This document shows positions 10,152 through 22,714 of a DNA stretch of 64,000 bases, one piece after another. Both the position numbers and the translations under genes were made by a program. Source of the stretch: Romanomermis culicivorax. Taxonomy: Eukaryota; Nematoda; Enoplea; Mermithida; Mermithidae. The first letter of the stretch is position 1; each line of letters opens with the position of its first letter. The notes under the pieces are model-generated. The model searched no databases and was not told where the DNA came from. It saw only the letters and a list, made by a program, of their open reading frames with translations. Where the stretch lies: assembly GCA_963922205.1 (NCBI GenBank), contig CAWUHX010000014.1, positions 1,684,889 through 1,748,888 on the forward strand. Direction: 5' to 3'.

Positions 10152-13100
10152 ATGAAGTCGGAAACTGATCTCCCTTCACAGATCGAGAACAAAGTCCAGG
10201 CAGCATTTGAGAATGCTCTTGGACCCCTCAACCAAAAGTTAGAGGCCATGAATGGTCGGAGGCACCCTCCCGTGTCCAGCTTTATGGCCCCTCCCACCTT
10301 CTCCGGTGCTTTTGGTGAGTCTATCACCGATTTTATGTCGCATCTTACTCGTTTCTTTACACTCCAGGGTGTAAGCGAAACGGATCATGCGTATAAAATC
10401 GCCTTTCTGGAGTCATGCCTCACGGGTCCTGCTCTCGCCTCCTACCGGGACTTTAGCAGCAGCACTCCAATACCTACCCGCTACGAAGAGTTTACGGCTT
10501 TTCTACGGAGAGATTTTCCGGTAGGGCGCGACTCTGATCTGCATCAGCAGCTGATCCAAGATCGACTGCAGAAGCCGACAGAGTCCGCGATAGTCTACCT
10601 TGAGCACCTCAAGAGACTATCCAGGGTAGCGTATCCAGATCTCGCGACGGATGTCCGAGATTCTATCATCAAACCTATCTTTCTGCGGGGACTGAAGCCG
10701 GTCCTCCGAGATAGTATCAAGTTTAGGGAGTTCACGACTCTTGAAGAGACACTCAAGGCAGCCTGTTACGCAGAATCCCAAATCTTTCGGGACGAGATCC
10801 GGTACACTGCTCCATCTAACGCCGTTTTCTCTTCAGAACCTAAACACGCCGGATATAATCCCGATATGCCTAACAGAAGCGCAAACGGTCGTCAGAGCAA
10901 CGCTCCAACGTCGTCATCCTCCGCCGATGAGGTTCGCCGCTTGAAACAGGAAATGGCCAGGCTCACGGCCCACGTAGTGAAGCTCACGGCCCAGCAACGT
11001 GCACCCGCGCCAATCCAACAGACGCCGCCTCCACAGCCGTCGACACCAAATCAGTCCGCCGGGCGACGCTCGTCGGGAGCACACCTTCAAACGTGCTCCT
11101 TCCACGGACTGTGTACACATAGCGACGCCGACTGCCGGGCCCAGCGTCCCACCGGTGCCGCCCCCGATAACAACGCCGCTAACGGTGGTCGCTGTTATTT
11201 TTGCCGTACACGTGCCCACCCCACGGACCGATGTGATAGGCCATGCCCTCATTGTCGTCAAGTGCGAGTGCACCGATCAACTGCCTGTCCGCAGCGCAAT
11301 CCGGCAAACACGGGTGAGAATGTCTACCAAGATACTGGTTATTCTTCCCAGGGGACAAATGTGTATCATCAAAGAAATGGTTATCACCCTCCCAACGGGA
11401 CAGGAAACCATTATCGGCAGCCCATACGCCGCAACAACGCCGTTGGGGCTACCGATGGCCCTCCCCATCCAGATCCTCTTGACCTGGATGATGAGGCACT
11501 TGCTGAACACCTGACAGATTCTTCACAACAGTGTTATCCTGTCTGCGTAATCAGTATTGAATTTTCAGTGGTCCAAGCAGCCCAGGTACCCGTACCGATG
11601 AACGTATCGGACATACCGCTGCCACCACCACCACCAAAGTATGCGATGCCGGTCACTCTGGACCCCTCGACGACACCGCAGTTTGTTGGCCACGCTAACA
11701 TCCTCGCATCGTATCGCATTCCTAAACTCAAGACTGCCGAGCCAGCTCCAGCCGCAAATACGACGTCTTCGGCGCCACCGGCCCGCATCGTCCCTCCAGG
11801 ACCACCGCCTTCGATCCCCACGGATTCGGCTACGGAAGTCCTCGACCAGATCGAGCCCATGAATTTGTCAGGTATACTACCTTCTTCTTCAGGTGATCCT
11901 AGAGTAGGAACCAGGAATCTCTCCCAGTCCACGACTCTATTGATTTCTTGTTCACAGCGCCATCGCCCGTCCAAGACGCGATGTTGGCCATCTGGTCAGT
12001 CGACCTGGCCAAGAAATACCCGCATTTGCCGTGGACTCTCCTCAACGAGCCATCAAATGTCGAAGCGCTCACGGCCGCCGAGGTCGTGCTTGCAGCACCC
12101 GTCTCGATGCGCCTATTACGACCCGACGTCGCCCGCCGGGCACTCGAGTTCATTGCCAATGGGACTATCACCATCTCGCCCGTCGAGAAGTTCTTATTGG
12201 ACGGGGAGCCATCCTCGCCTTCAGTCGACGCCGTCCGCCGAGCAGTCGAACAGGCCAGTCGGATCCTCCTGCCTGCTGCCGCCGCTACATCACCGGCAGC
12301 AGCACCACCTGTTGCCGCGACATCGCCAACTAAGATGGACATTACTGCTTCCTCGCCCCCGGCCAAGGAACCCGCAAATGATCCTACACCGCCGGCAACA
12401 GCCCAGACCACATCGCCGGCACCAGCCCAAACGACATCTCCGACCGCCGCGACCAAGTCGCCCGTCGTCGAACCCATGGCCGTCGACGAGACCTTACGTC
12501 CAGTTAATGAGGATGTCAGCATTGTCGAAACATCACCGTTCCCAACGGCAGTCAACCCACGGTCGCCGAAAGTCGGTACCCTTCGGGAGATCCTCCCCAG
12601 CGGTGAATTGGTCCTCGATTTCCCCGACCAGGAACCAATCTCGTCCGACAGCGACGAAGAAGAAATCTGACACTGCCCCTCAGGCCAGATTTGTGAAATT
12701 GAGTGAACACTTACAAATTACGTTTGTACAGTTGTTTTTGACAATAAAATTGACCTTGGTAGCATCACTGTTTCTAGGGGTGAGTTTGTCAGCACCGGCG
12801 GCTCAGTATCAATTTTGCGGTCTCTCAAGAAGCGGACATCCACTTGAGTTACCCCAGCGTGTAGAGTGTAAACCACCGCAATCTTCATGGAGCCCGCGGC
12901 GCATGAATGTTACGGTGTATGTCCCTAGCTCAGACCCGATTACAACCACAGCGTGGAAATGCACATTGCGCTCCCGCAAAGTCTGCACCAACACTGGTTT
13001 CTTCGGCTCTAGGGGCATCACTGCAGACGTCATCACCACTCAGCACTTAGCGCCTGCGGCATGCACGCTAGCACATCGCACTAAAATGTTTGGTTCACAA

Positions 13101-16100
13101 AAACTTGTCGGCAATCGCCCTGGCTTTTATAGCACAAACCAAACATTGGAAGTGATGTACGAATGGTGCTGCAGCGACGTCTGCAAGACAGTGACTAACC
13201 TCTTCATCGAGGAGGGACAAGTCGCTTCGTGGGACGGCACTACGGCCCTAAGCACCTTAGGCGATGTAGGTGGATGCAGTCCCACTGCAGGCCAGTGCAC
13301 TACCCTAGACGGGGTCATTGTCTGGCCTGCACAAAACTTCACGGCGCGGTGTCATTATCACCCCAAGGGAAATTACACTGCGTCCATGTCAGGGAACCAC
13401 GTCATCATCGATGATCTGCAGGTTGCCCTCAAGATCCCGGGAAACTCCCGTGTCTTCCAACTGTGCCCAGAACTACGTTCCACCACAGTCCGGACGGATC
13501 AGGGTCTTCTCCTTCGCATCCACGGGAGATACAATTTGACCCAAAACATGTTCAGAGTGGCAACGGACAGCCGTCCCGATCCTGTCAATGCCAAGCTGAA
13601 CTATCTGGCTCAGCAGATCAAGGAGTCGGAAATTAACGGTTTCCGGTTCACGTGGCTTGAGCTTTGCTCTCACGCTCAACGCTATCTTGATCTGACTTGG
13701 CAGTTGCTTCGCTTCGACCCTACCCTGGGTGCCCGGGCATTCCTCCAGAGGAATGACCTGACGGCGGAATTCACAGGCGATGCGCTGACAATATGGCCGT
13801 GTCAGAAGGTCAACGCCACCTACGTTTACCATTCGTACCGAGTGGGGAACGTTTGCTACAAGTACTTACCTGTGCAGGTTGGCGGCACCATCTACTTCGC
13901 CACCCCCGGTGGTCCGGATCTCATTAAATCAAGCCCAATTGTGCCGTGTCATCACCACTTTACGGGGATTTTCCGAAATCGCTCGGGCTGGTTTACTGAG
14001 TCTGGCGCGGTCCATGTGAGCCACATCCCACTGGAACTCTTCTGGAAGCAGCGCTTCAACATCACTCACTTTGAGGCACCGGCGCTCTTCCATGACCAGT
14101 TGGCGATGACCCCTTCAAACTTTGCCTTCTTTAAACAGTACGTTTACAAGACTGAGCAAATTGAAGCGGTACTCAACCGGCTGGTGAACTTTACCGCTGG
14201 TCTATCCCTGCAACCAGACGCCATCTACCAGGCCTTTGCAGGGGTAGGAACCGACATCAAGGCCTCTCTGGAAGGTGTCGGTTTGGCAGCAAACCATGTT
14301 ATTACGGGTCAAGAGCACACCCTCGCCCAGGGCTTGCATGCTGTCCTGAGCGGGCCGGTCCAGTTGATCTTTAACATCCTAATTACCCTGACAGTGCTGA
14401 TCGGTGCCGGATACCTTGCCTATCTTGGTGTATCTTATTATCTCAGCTACCGTCTGCGGAGCAAACAGGTCAGGTTTGTTAGCCGTTTCTCCCCGTTGGG
14501 TCTTTACCGCAAAGTCCAACGCTGGGTCGGTTTTCACTACGTGCAAAACGATGTACCCTCCCAGCTTGACCGAATCACACCGTGCTTTGTCGTGCTGCTG
14601 GACACCAAGGAAACTCCTGCTTTCCTTGACACGGGTTGCCCACGTACTATCATTAGCCAACGCCTTCATAAGGCCTTGGCTAAAGAAAGTCCGAAGGCGG
14701 TCATGGCGTTCCAGCAACACCACGACTTTAACCCATTGATGAGCATCAATGGTAAAGCCGTTCATACCATCCTTTCGGGACCATATGAAATCATGTTGCC
14801 CGGAAACCGCCAGCCGAACACACGGATCGATGTACATCTCCATGTGTGCAAGACTACGTCTCCCTTCTGGGCACCTGTTGACCTCATACTCGGACTGGAC
14901 TTCTTAGAACAGTTCAAGAACATTATGTTTGACTACCAACGTAATGTTTGTCGGCTGGACGCGGTAGAATTACCCCTCCTGCTGACCACGCCGGAGATTG
15001 ACCAGATCGACCCCTGGTGGGAGAACACCCGTGCTCTCTCGCGAAACTCACACAGGTCGGGATCACGATCGCGGTCCAGGGCTTCGTCCATCTCTCGGCC
15101 ACACTCACGGGCCTCCTCAGTTGCCTCATCACGTGGGTCAACTAGGGGATCTCGGGCCTCTTCTAGACGGGCAAGTCGTCATCTGTCGACCTTGCACGGG
15201 TCAGGTTGCCCTCGACCTCCGCCTGGAACCTCTCCAGTAACGCTAGAGAAGGGCCGATACCGTGAGCCAAGTGATTCAGATGCTCCGACATCACCCGTGC
15301 CAAACGCGCCTCCGCTATCGGACACCGAGGTTGAATCACTAGGAGCTACTCAGAGTCCGAAGGATCACTCAGACCACATACTAACAGTACAGGATGAGTC
15401 CACCCTTCTGAATGACCCGGAACCCTCCGTCGGATACGCTCTAGTAGGCCTCCTACGTCGTACGGGACTGCCGATTCCAAAGCGGTCCGGTAAGACCAAA
15501 CATGTTAGTGGTGCCACCACACCTGATTCCGGTCATGTGGTCACGGCTTTTTACCCAAATGATATTCGGACACCCCATATCAAAGTTCTCCTCAACAACT
15601 GGGTAGAAGCCAAGGCACTGGTCGACACAGGAGCTGTTTTCTCACTCTTGGACCACAAGTTAGCGGCCCAGCTGCCCAACTTGTCACTATCACCAACCAG
15701 GGCACGCCCTATCGCAGCCAACGGGTCCCCGATCCCACTGCTAGGAGCAGCCTACATCACAGTTACAGTGGCTGATGTCTCTGAACGGATCCAGGTCCAA
15801 ATACAGGAGAACTGTTCAGCTGAACTGGTCCTAGGAACCAACTTCCTCGGCCGGTTCAATTGTGTCAGTTTGAACTGGGAGAAATCTTTCCTCCAGTTCA
15901 AAGAGAGTAGAATCCCCTGTGACGGTCTCATCCACAGCCCACCTTCTGCCCGCGGCGCTTTGCCCCTGAAGGACTTGGTGATTCTAGAGCCTCGCTCACT
16001 GACACGATTCACTGTCCCTGTCCCACCAATCTATACGAACGTGCCTGAGGTGGCCTTCTTTCCGAAGCACCTCACCGGGTCTCAACGACACGTATATTTT

Positions 16101-19100
16101 GCTGGAAGCGTCAGTACCGTGACCAACGGTCACATACCGCTTCAGGTAGTCAACCCGAGTACTCATTCCGTGGTTCTCTACCCACACACGACCATCGGTC
16201 ATGTGCAAATGCATTGTGAGCCCTCACGGGAATCACCGGTCGACTCAGACACCGTCCTCGATCGTCAGTGGGTCGAGGCCAATGCTGTAATCTCACCGGA
16301 CATCTCCCCTCGGGACCGGGCAGCCTTACTCGACCTGCTGGTTGCATACACCGACCTTTATGCTCTTGATGAAAAGGACACAGGTTCCACTGATCTCGTC
16401 CAGCACGAAATCAGCACGGGTGATGCCCGCCCAGTCCGCCGTTTTCCTTACCGGTCCTCACCTAAGGAAAAGGATCTCATCATGCAGGAGGTCAAGGCGC
16501 TCCAGGAGAAAGGTATTATTCGGCCCAGCACGTCTCCGTGGGCTACTAATACTGTCCTGGTGCGCAAGAAAAACGGTTCTCACCGTATGTGTGTTGACTT
16601 TCGTGGTCTTAACGAGGTCACGAAAAAGGATGTCTACCCTCTCCCACGGATAGATGACATCCTCGACACACTCAAGGGTATGAAGTATTTCACTACCCTT
16701 GACCAGGCTAACGCTTATTGGTCAATCCCGATTGCCGAGGCCGATAAGGAAAAGACGGCTTTTAATACGCCTATTGGATTATTCGAATTCAATTATTTGC
16801 CTTTCGGTTTATGCAACGCGCCAGGGACATTTCAACGCCTTATGGACCTCCTCCTTACTGGAATCCAATGGCGCACGGTTCTGACTTATCTCGACGACAT
16901 TTTGGTGTTCGGGAACTCTCACACCCAAATGCTTGAGCGCCTGGCAGATGTGTTCGCCCGTCTTCGCCGGGGTGGAATGAAGCTCAGACTGAGCAAGTGC
17001 AAATTTTCGCACTCGGAGGTAGAGTACCTAGGCTATCGCATCTCACAGAGCGGCCTAGAACCTGACCAAGCCAAGCTGGCCGCCGTCCAAAACCTACCCA
17101 TTCCACAAAACGCCAAAGACATCAAGTCCTTCCTAGGCCTCGTGTCTTACTACAGGCGTTTCATCCCTGGTTGTGCCCGGCTCAGCGAGCCACTAACCAA
17201 GCTCTTACGGAAGGAAACTACTTTCCAGTGGTCAAAACCTCAGCAGGAGGCGTTCGATGAACTCCGCCGCCTGCTGACCAACCCTCCTATCCTGCGCCAT
17301 CCGGACTTTTCGAAATCCTTTATCCTTCAAACTGATGCGAGTATTTCAGGGATAGGAGCGGTTCTTAGCCAGTTAGACGAAAATGGATACGACCATCCTG
17401 TCGCGTACGCCAGCCGAGGGTTAACAGCGGCCGAGAAGAACTACTCCATTACAGAACTGGAGACTCTCGCTGTTGTCCATTTCGTCAAGCACTTTCGACC
17501 ATACCTCTTCCAGCACGAGGTGGTCGTTCAGACTAACCATACCGCGGTCAAAGCAGTGTTGGAGAAGCCTAACCCCTCTGCTCGGATCGCTCGGTGGGGA
17601 CTCGCGCTCGCCGAATTCAAACTGACAATTCGGCCGCGAAAAGGTCAGTCTAATGGTAATGCTGACGCATTATCACGCCTGCCGGATCCTAACTCCCTCA
17701 CCGGTCAGAGTATTGATGATACTCCCCTTTACAGACCTGAGGGGCACGTTATGATGATCACCGATGGTGCGCAGCACCTGGCGAGATCAAGGACCTTGAC
17801 CGATGGTGTGCAGCACCTGGCGCGTTCAAGTAATTCAGCACCGATCACTGTTGGCGCGGAGCGCCCGGTACGATCAGAGTCTTATGCCGAGATATCCGTC
17901 GGTGCGCAGCACCCCGACCTTTTCGCTGCTCAGCTGGAGGATCCGGAATTAGCCGACATCATTCGCTCTCTTAAGCCTCTGGGCGACCAGAATGATGTGC
18001 GAGGCTACCATCTGTTGGATAACGTCCTTCAGAAATGGACAGGCGAGTCCAATAAGATCGTCATACCCAGATCCATGGTTACTACCATTATCCGGGCCCA
18101 TCACGATGACATCTTAGCTGGACATTTCGGTGCTAAACGTACTGCGCGGCTCATTGCTCGCAGATACCACTGGCCCTCCCTCAGTCGGGATGTCAAGTCC
18201 TTCTGTCAGCGGTGTGATCTTTGCCAACGGAATAAGCCCGCTCGACAGAAAACCACTGCGACCCTGAAACCTATCACCATCACGGGACCGTTTCACCGGG
18301 TAGGTGTCGACTGCATGGGACCAATGACCACTAGCGAAGCTGGCAACCGTTTCATCGTAGTCTTTATCGACTACTTTACGAAATGGGTCGAGGCTTTCGC
18401 CACTCCGGACATTACTGCGAACACCATAGCCCGGCTGTTTGTAACGCAAATTGTCTGCCGGCACGGGGCACCGCAGATCCTTCAGTCAGATCGTGGCACT
18501 GATTTCACATCAAAACTGATGACTGAAATCACTGCGATCTGCGCGACGAAGAAAATCCACTCTACTGCCTATCACCCGATGACCAACGGCGAAGTGGAAA
18601 GAGCTAATCAGACGCTAGCCACACGGCTACGTATGTATGTTCATCAAGGACATACTGATTGGGATGAACACCTACCATACGCTGTGTTTGCCGTCAATAT
18701 CAGCATGAATGAGTCAACAGGGTACTCGCCCTTTGAACTCATGTACGGTCGCACACCCATGCTCCCTGTTGACGCCGCGCTCTCATTCAACCCTCCGGCC
18801 CATATCATTAATGTTTCCTCATATGATATGGAGGTCAAACGTCATTTCACGAATGCGTTAACCTTAATCCAGAGTCGGATTGAGAAAGCACAGGAAGCCT
18901 ATGCACGGTCGTACGACCGGAGGGCACATGATGTCTCGTACAAAGTAGGGGACCAGGTGCTCAAACTGCGCACCTCCAGCAAACGTGGACTCACTCCTAA
19001 ATTGCTGCCCATCTACGATGGACCCTACCTTGTAACAAGTGTGGCATATCCCAATGTCACACTTCGTCTCGAGATGGATCAGGAAGACACTGTACATGTC

Positions 19101-19268
19101 AACCAGCTTCGACTTTACGTGTCCCCTGAACAACCAAGTGAAGCAGAGGATACACCTCCCACTTCACAGGCAACGGATTCGGCACCCTTATTGTATCCAT
19201 CAATAAGCCGGGACTTTACACCGAATCTGATTGACCCACATCTTGATGCAGAGGTCCCCGACCCGTAA
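10152..19268 (+). CDS. Gag-Env-PR-PR-RT-RH-IN polyprotein, copy A
   Basis: A single 3038-aa frame. In order it holds a Gag capsid-like region (about 48-220), a short coiled coil (about 258-283), a CX2HX4HX4C cluster (315-328) and two CCHC knuckles (from 348 and from 366). Residues about 610-840 are an Arg/Pro/Ser-rich segment overprinted by another frame. An Env-like segment follows, with signal/anchor at about 857-880, a Cys-rich ectodomain with N-glycosylation sequons, and a transmembrane helix at about 1406-1432. Retropepsin 1 has DTG at 1493-1495 and retropepsin 2 has DTG at 1825-1827. RT has YLDD at 2246-2249. RNase H and an integrase with HHCC and DDE residues complete it. One RNase H aspartate is changed: TDH reads TNH at residue 2462. 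Stop is TAA. Ty3/gypsy type by RT-RH-IN order; the Env position is atypical. Confidence 0.92.
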   Translation: MKSETDLPSQIENKVQAAFENALGPLNQKLEAMNGRRHPPVSSFMAPPTFSGAFGESITDFMSHLTRFFTLQGVSETDHAYKIAFLESCLTGPALASYRDFSSSTPIPTRYEEFTAFLRRDFPVGRDSDLHQQLIQDRLQKPTESAIVYLEHLKRLSRVAYPDLATDVRDSIIKPIFLRGLKPVLRDSIKFREFTTLEETLKAACYAESQIFRDEIRYTAPSNAVFSSEPKHAGYNPDMPNRSANGRQSNAPTSSSSADEVRRLKQEMARLTAHVVKLTAQQRAPAPIQQTPPPQPSTPNQSAGRRSSGAHLQTCSFHGLCTHSDADCRAQRPTGAAPDNNAANGGRCYFCRTRAHPTDRCDRPCPHCRQVRVHRSTACPQRNPANTGENVYQDTGYSSQGTNVYHQRNGYHPPNGTGNHYRQPIRRNNAVGATDGPPHPDPLDLDDEALAEHLTDSSQQCYPVCVISIEFSVVQAAQVPVPMNVSDIPLPPPPPKYAMPVTLDPSTTPQFVGHANILASYRIPKLKTAEPAPAANTTSSAPPARIVPPGPPPSIPTDSATEVLDQIEPMNLSGILPSSSGDPRVGTRNLSQSTTLLISCSQRHRPSKTRCWPSGQSTWPRNTRICRGLSSTSHQMSKRSRPPRSCLQHPSRCAYYDPTSPAGHSSSLPMGLSPSRPSRSSYWTGSHPRLQSTPSAEQSNRPVGSSCLLPPLHHRQQHHLLPRHRQLRWTLLLPRPRPRNPQMILHRRQQPRPHRRHQPKRHLRPPRPSRPSSNPWPSTRPYVQLMRMSALSKHHRSQRQSTHGRRKSVPFGRSSPAVNWSSISPTRNQSRPTATKKKSDTAPQARFVKLSEHLQITFVQLFLTIKLTLVASLFLGVSLSAPAAQYQFCGLSRSGHPLELPQRVECKPPQSSWSPRRMNVTVYVPSSDPITTTAWKCTLRSRKVCTNTGFFGSRGITADVITTQHLAPAACTLAHRTKMFGSQKLVGNRPGFYSTNQTLEVMYEWCCSDVCKTVTNLFIEEGQVASWDGTTALSTLGDVGGCSPTAGQCTTLDGVIVWPAQNFTARCHYHPKGNYTASMSGNHVIIDDLQVALKIPGNSRVFQLCPELRSTTVRTDQGLLLRIHGRYNLTQNMFRVATDSRPDPVNAKLNYLAQQIKESEINGFRFTWLELCSHAQRYLDLTWQLLRFDPTLGARAFLQRNDLTAEFTGDALTIWPCQKVNATYVYHSYRVGNVCYKYLPVQVGGTIYFATPGGPDLIKSSPIVPCHHHFTGIFRNRSGWFTESGAVHVSHIPLELFWKQRFNITHFEAPALFHDQLAMTPSNFAFFKQYVYKTEQIEAVLNRLVNFTAGLSLQPDAIYQAFAGVGTDIKASLEGVGLAANHVITGQEHTLAQGLHAVLSGPVQLIFNILITLTVLIGAGYLAYLGVSYYLSYRLRSKQVRFVSRFSPLGLYRKVQRWVGFHYVQNDVPSQLDRITPCFVVLLDTKETPAFLDTGCPRTIISQRLHKALAKESPKAVMAFQQHHDFNPLMSINGKAVHTILSGPYEIMLPGNRQPNTRIDVHLHVCKTTSPFWAPVDLILGLDFLEQFKNIMFDYQRNVCRLDAVELPLLLTTPEIDQIDPWWENTRALSRNSHRSGSRSRSRASSISRPHSRASSVASSRGSTRGSRASSRRASRHLSTLHGSGCPRPPPGTSPVTLEKGRYREPSDSDAPTSPVPNAPPLSDTEVESLGATQSPKDHSDHILTVQDESTLLNDPEPSVGYALVGLLRRTGLPIPKRSGKTKHVSGATTPDSGHVVTAFYPNDIRTPHIKVLLNNWVEAKALVDTGAVFSLLDHKLAAQLPNLSLSPTRARPIAANGSPIPLLGAAYITVTVADVSERIQVQIQENCSAELVLGTNFLGRFNCVSLNWEKSFLQFKESRIPCDGLIHSPPSARGALPLKDLVILEPRSLTRFTVPVPPIYTNVPEVAFFPKHLTGSQRHVYFAGSVSTVTNGHIPLQVVNPSTHSVVLYPHTTIGHVQMHCEPSRESPVDSDTVLDRQWVEANAVISPDISPRDRAALLDLLVAYTDLYALDEKDTGSTDLVQHEISTGDARPVRRFPYRSSPKEKDLIMQEVKALQEKGIIRPSTSPWATNTVLVRKKNGSHRMCVDFRGLNEVTKKDVYPLPRIDDILDTLKGMKYFTTLDQANAYWSIPIAEADKEKTAFNTPIGLFEFNYLPFGLCNAPGTFQRLMDLLLTGIQWRTVLTYLDDILVFGNSHTQMLERLADVFARLRRGGMKLRLSKCKFSHSEVEYLGYRISQSGLEPDQAKLAAVQNLPIPQNAKDIKSFLGLVSYYRRFIPGCARLSEPLTKLLRKETTFQWSKPQQEAFDELRRLLTNPPILRHPDFSKSFILQTDASISGIGAVLSQLDENGYDHPVAYASRGLTAAEKNYSITELETLAVVHFVKHFRPYLFQHEVVVQTNHTAVKAVLEKPNPSARIARWGLALAEFKLTIRPRKGQSNGNADALSRLPDPNSLTGQSIDDTPLYRPEGHVMMITDGAQHLARSRTLTDGVQHLARSSNSAPITVGAERPVRSESYAEISVGAQHPDLFAAQLEDPELADIIRSLKPLGDQNDVRGYHLLDNVLQKWTGESNKIVIPRSMVTTIIRAHHDDILAGHFGAKRTARLIARRYHWPSLSRDVKSFCQRCDLCQRNKPARQKTTATLKPITITGPFHRVGVDCMGPMTTSEAGNRFIVVFIDYFTKWVEAFATPDITANTIARLFVTQIVCRHGAPQILQSDRGTDFTSKLMTEITAICATKKIHSTAYHPMTNGEVERANQTLATRLRMYVHQGHTDWDEHLPYAVFAVNISMNESTGYSPFELMYGRTPMLPVDAALSFNPPAHIINVSSYDMEVKRHFTNALTLIQSRIEKAQEAYARSYDRRAHDVSYKVGDQVLKLRTSSKRGLTPKLLPIYDGPYLVTSVAYPNVTLRLEMDQEDTVHVNQLRLYVSPEQPSEAEDTPPTSQATDSAPLLYPSISRDFTPNLIDPHLDAEVPDP
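11981..12670 (+). CDS. Overprinted accessory ORF, copy A
   Basis: A 229-aa frame starts with ATG at 11981 and ends at TGA 12668-12670, in the +2 phase relative to the polyprotein. The N-terminal half is globular-looking ([18 protein letters not shown] and onward), the middle is Ala/Pro/Thr-rich, and the C-terminus is acidic (SDSDEEEI). A splice acceptor-like TTTCTTGTTCACAG ends at 11957, 23 bases before the ATG. Compared with copy B, almost all single-base differences fall on third positions of this frame and are silent. Those same bases are second positions in the long frame. I do not recognise a family. A possible role is a regulatory or structural accessory protein made from spliced RNA; this is inference. 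Confidence 0.7.
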   Translation: MLAIWSVDLAKKYPHLPWTLLNEPSNVEALTAAEVVLAAPVSMRLLRPDVARRALEFIANGTITISPVEKFLLDGEPSSPSVDAVRRAVEQASRILLPAAAATSPAAAPPVAATSPTKMDITASSPPAKEPANDPTPPATAQTTSPAPAQTTSPTAATKSPVVEPMAVDETLRPVNEDVSIVETSPFPTAVNPRSPKVGTLREILPSGELVLDFPDQEPISSDSDEEEI

Positions 19269-19787
19269 CTCAGGATGCACTCTCTTCATTGTCCCCGCTT
19301 ACGGACGAGGACGTCCTTTTTCGAAGGACCGCCGTGCCCCTCACGAAGTATCCACTCTTGTCCATGCTGGATCTTAGTGGATAGAAGAGAGCGTTCAGCA
19401 ACCTAAGCGTCACGCCTTAGGCGCATCCTCACGCGATAGCCTACACCTCTCAGGGTGCATCCTCTGCGATAGCCCGACAATCTGTACCTCACTGGGCGCA
19501 TCCTCTGCGATAGCCTACATCTTGCCCTGAAAATTTTTTCTTTTCTGTGTTCCAGACCTTCGCACAGGATATTCAATGTCGGCAACTCCACGCATCAACA
19601 ACCTCCGGTCACCATACCACCGAACGAATTACGATCAAAGAAGGCCTCATCCACCGACAACCCAACGGACCTATTCGACCACTCTCGCCGTCACACCTTG
19701 GAATGACCTACGACCACGGACACGCCGCATAAAACCTCACTACTGACCACTGCAAGGACGAGGACGCCCTTTTTCGAAGGACCGCCG
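19269..19787 (+). other. 3' untranslated region of copy A with tandem repeats
   Basis: Between pol and the LTR there are three 34-41-bp repeats with a GCATCCTC..GCGATAGCC core (19420-19529). A sequence of about 38 bases, GGACGAGGACG(T/C)CC, TTTTTCGAAGGACCGCCGTG, occurs first at about 19303 and again directly against the LTR start at about 19757. The second copy is where a polypurine tract would be expected; it is only partly purine-rich. Confidence 0.65.
19576..19746 (+). CDS. Small conserved basic ORF after pol, copy A
   Basis: A 56-aa frame with many Arg, Pro and Thr residues starts 20 bases after a strong 3' splice signal (TTTTTTCTTTTCTGTGTTCCAG, AG at 19554-19555). It ends with TGA before the LTR. 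The nucleotide sequence is unchanged in copy B. With the LTR splice donor this could be the last exon of a spliced transcript. No family is recognised. Its small size and the overall near identity of the copies mean conservation alone does not prove coding. Confidence 0.4.
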   Translation: MSATPRINNLRSPYHRTNYDQRRPHPPTTQRTYSTTLAVTPWNDLRPRTRRIKPHY

Positions 19788-21237
19788 TGTCACGTGCCGC
19801 TCAATTCTCCAACGTCACGTGATCCCGATCATGCCGACATTTTGTTATTTTTCATGTTTTGTTTATTACCCGATCATGCTTTTGTTTATTTCATTTTTAC
19901 ACATGCATTTTTACGTTCGTTTTTATATTTTTATGCATTTCTATGTTTCGTTTTGTTGTATTTTTATTTCTTTACAAACGCGGGCTACAGTAGGCCCTTT
20001 AGCTAAAAACTTCCGCCAGTCGTGCTCCACGAGCACATGGCTATTTTTGGTGCGCTCACGCACCTCTTATCATCAAAAATTAGCGTCGTTTTTGTTACGC
20101 AAAACGACTAGCTAAGAAGTTTTAGCTAAAGACGTTCATATGCTTAGCATAGGCACTGCAGCCGGCCTCAGTGCTAAACGCATGTGAATGAAAAAATGTC
20201 TATGTGCTCATAGGCATCTTCTGCATCGCGTCTAGCTGCAGAAGTTAGCTCGAGCGCCGAGAACTCCGCCCAAGCTGCAGCTGTAGCCAAACATGTCCTT
20301 AAAAGGACATGTTTCTTTAGTTTTTCGCTCATTCTTGGGTTCACCAAGCTTTTCGTCCAGTTGTCACTTCGCGTCCGCCGCCCTTCTTAATTTACATATT
20401 TTTATATACTCGACTGCGTCCGCCGCCTATTATCCTAAATAAATTTGCATATTTTTGCGTTACTTACTGCGTCCGCCGCTCACCGCCTACCGTACCCCGC
20501 TGCCCATCAGTGCCAGGTGTCCGACCGCCCCGGTTCGTGAATTAAACGTTGGAGTTTCGCCTCCCGCTCACTCCCGCTCCCTCCCGCTCGCCGCCGCTCG
20601 CCGCCTAGGACGTTTGAGGATCGTACCCCTCGCTCCCAGTGCCAGAAGACCGAAAGCATCCAGGGACCCGCCGCCCGTTGCGTCGTAATCGCTTGAGAAA
20701 CAGGACTAGGTGAGTCTTCTCAGGGGATTATTGTTATTTGTGGGTTATTTGTTGGGAAATCCTTCCTGAGTTGGTTTCCCAAGGTTTCCACAGATAAGTA
20801 GGGCCTCCACCTCTCAGGTTCGGGCTAAAAGGGGCTGTCTGGTTCATAATCGGGTCCCATAATTTAGGTCATTTTACGGGTGACCCTGTCCCCACTCTCA
20901 CTGAGTAGGACTCGGGGATTGTCGCACCTAGCCTGGCAGCGTTGTCCATTACCCTACAGCAAGACCCCAAGGACAACTCCAGAGAACCAACTATAGACCT
21001 CTCTATAGCCACCAATTGCCAGGTTAGGCCCCCAACGCCATTTAGGGAATCCTGGGGAAAACGCCAGTATCCATCAGGAGTCACAGCCTATTACTCACTG
21101 TAATAGGATCAATCTGATATGGTTCACCATCAATGTGACGTCTAAAACACGGTATCACCTGATGAGATACCCAAACCTCCCCAGCTCTTCCAAATCCACA
21201 TGTCATACACGTGACATGGATGGCGCAATATGTGACA
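19788..21237 (+). repeat. 3' LTR of copy A
   Basis: Starts TGTCACGTG and ends TGTGACA. It is 1450 bp against 1462 bp for the copy B LTRs. Most of it matches them closely, but about 20345-20475 is clearly diverged and has small indels. It carries the hairpin run, an AATAAA site and the CTAG|GTGAGT donor. Confidence 0.9.
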
Positions 21238-21774
21238 CGTCAAAGAATTCTCCGTTTTCCTCGCAGGATTTTACCAAAATATTCAGAAAATTTCTGAATT
21301 CGAAAAATTTTTGTACGTAACCTGAAATTTTTTAGATTGTTTTTATACCATGCAGTAGTCTCAGCCGTTTCATGAGAAATATAAATTTTTGCATTGTGTT
21401 TAAAAGATTTCCGAGAATTTGTTAACTAAATTTCAAATTTAGAAAAAAAAATTCCGTATGTTCAGACTACAATTTCGTGATAACTTTTCAAAAAACAACT
21501 TGTTCTCTGTAAATTTAACTTTTTGATGGTCTTTTTTTCGTAGGATAAATCTTGAAAATGAGCCTTTTCCTTGAAATAGATAAAAAATTTATTCCAAAAT
21601 ACGTCATTTTTCCATGGGAAAATCGATTTTTCCCAAAAGCCTGTCCTATTATTAGAATTTTGATCATTGTTCTGTAAAATGACTAACTGACTAATAAAAT
21701 AATTTTCTGTGCCTGGTGGCATGATCGCCAATATGCAAATCCATAAACTGTAAGAATTGTAAAAATGTACATAG
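21238..21774. other. Host spacer between the two retrotransposon copies
   Basis: 537 bases of AT-rich DNA with no similarity to the element. No gene is seen. Its last four bases, ATAG, are duplicated after copy B. Confidence 0.6.
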
Positions 21775-22006
21775 TGTCACGTGCCGCTCAATTCTCCAAC
21801 GTCACGTGATCCCGATCATGCCGACATTTCGTTATTTTTCATGTTTTGTTTATTACCCGATCATGCTTTTGTTTATTTCATTTTTACACATGCATTTTAC
21901 GTTCGTTTTTATATTTTTATGCATTTCTATGTTTCGTTTTGTTGTATTTTTATTTCTTTACAAACGCGGGCTACAGTAGGCCCTTTAGCTAAAAACTTCC
22001 GCCAGT

Positions 22007-22335
22007 CGTGCTCCACGAGCACATGGCTATTTTTGGTGCGCTCACGCACCTCTTATCATCAAAAATTAGCGTCGTTTTTGTTACGCAAAACGACTAGCTA
22101 AGAAGTTTTAGCTAAAGACGTTCATATGCTTAGCATAGGCACTGCAACCGGCCTCAGTGCTAAACGCATGTGAATGAAAAAATGTCTATGTGCTCATAGG
22201 CATCTTCTGCATCGCGTCTAGCTGCAGAAGTTAGCTTGAGCGCCGAAAAACTCCGCCCAAGCTGCAGCTGTAGCCAAACATGTCCTTAAAAGGACATGTT
22301 TCTTTAGTTTTTCGCTCATTCTTGGGTTCACCAAG
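22007..22335 (+). ncRNA. Run of perfect stem-loops in the LTR
   Basis: Successive perfect stems lie at 22008-22022 (GTGCTC/GAGCAC), 22035-22050 (GGTGCG/CGCACC), 22071-22094 (GTCGTTTT/AAAACGAC), 22095-22114 (TAGCTAA/TTAGCTA), 22204-22230 (CTTCTGC/GCAGAAG), 22233-22263 (AGCTTG/CAAGCT), 22276-22301 (12-bp AAACATGTCCTT/AAGGACATGTTT) and 22321-22335 (CTTGG/CCAAG). All are repeated in the 3' LTR, and mostly in copy A. This looks like a structured RNA element in the transcript, function unknown. Confidence 0.6.
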
Positions 22336-22704
22336 CTTTCGTCCAGTTGTCACTCCGCGTCCGCCGCCTCCTCGTCAAATTTGCATAATTTTATTATATA
22401 CCTGTGCGTCCGCCGCCTTACTATCAATAAATTTGCATAAATTTACCCGTGTTCACTGCGTCCGCCGCTTACCGTTTACAGTACCCCGCTGCCCATCAGT
22501 GCCAGGTGTCCGACCGCCCCGGTTCGTGAATTAAACGTTGGAGTTTCGCCTCCCGCTCGCTCCCGATCCCTCCCGCTCGCCGCCGCTCGCCACCGCTCGC
22601 CGCCTAGGACGTTTGAGGATCGCATCCCCCGCTCCCAGTGCCAGAAGACCGAAAGCATCCAGGGACTTGCCGCCCGTTGCGTCGTAATCGCTTGAGAAAC
22701 AGGA

Positions 22705-22714
22705 CTAGGTGAGT
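22705..22714 (+). promoter_or_regulatory. Candidate 5' splice site in LTR
   Basis: CTAG|GTGAGT fits the eukaryotic donor consensus closely and is conserved in all three LTRs. With acceptors at 26264, 28725 and 36347 it would allow spliced subgenomic RNAs. This is inferred from sequence only. Confidence 0.5.

Larger units (their letters stand above)
9274..21237 (+). mobile_element. Copy A: 5'-truncated giant gypsy-type retrotransposon
   Basis: Colinear with copy B from 9274 (matching 26042) to its 3' LTR end at 21237. The 5' LTR and the first 2.8 kb of the leader are missing, and sequence to the left is unrelated T-rich DNA, so this copy is 5' truncated. It keeps the late leader, the long Gag-Env-Pol frame, the overprinted accessory frame, the small 3' frame and one LTR. 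It cannot carry out a normal LTR life cycle on its own. Confidence 0.9.

Noticed and set aside
20455..20688. Arg/Pro-rich frame in the LTR (also 22280-22534 and 37085-37339)
   Set aside because: It follows GC-rich CGCCGCTCG simple repeats; sequence differs strongly between LTR subfamilies.
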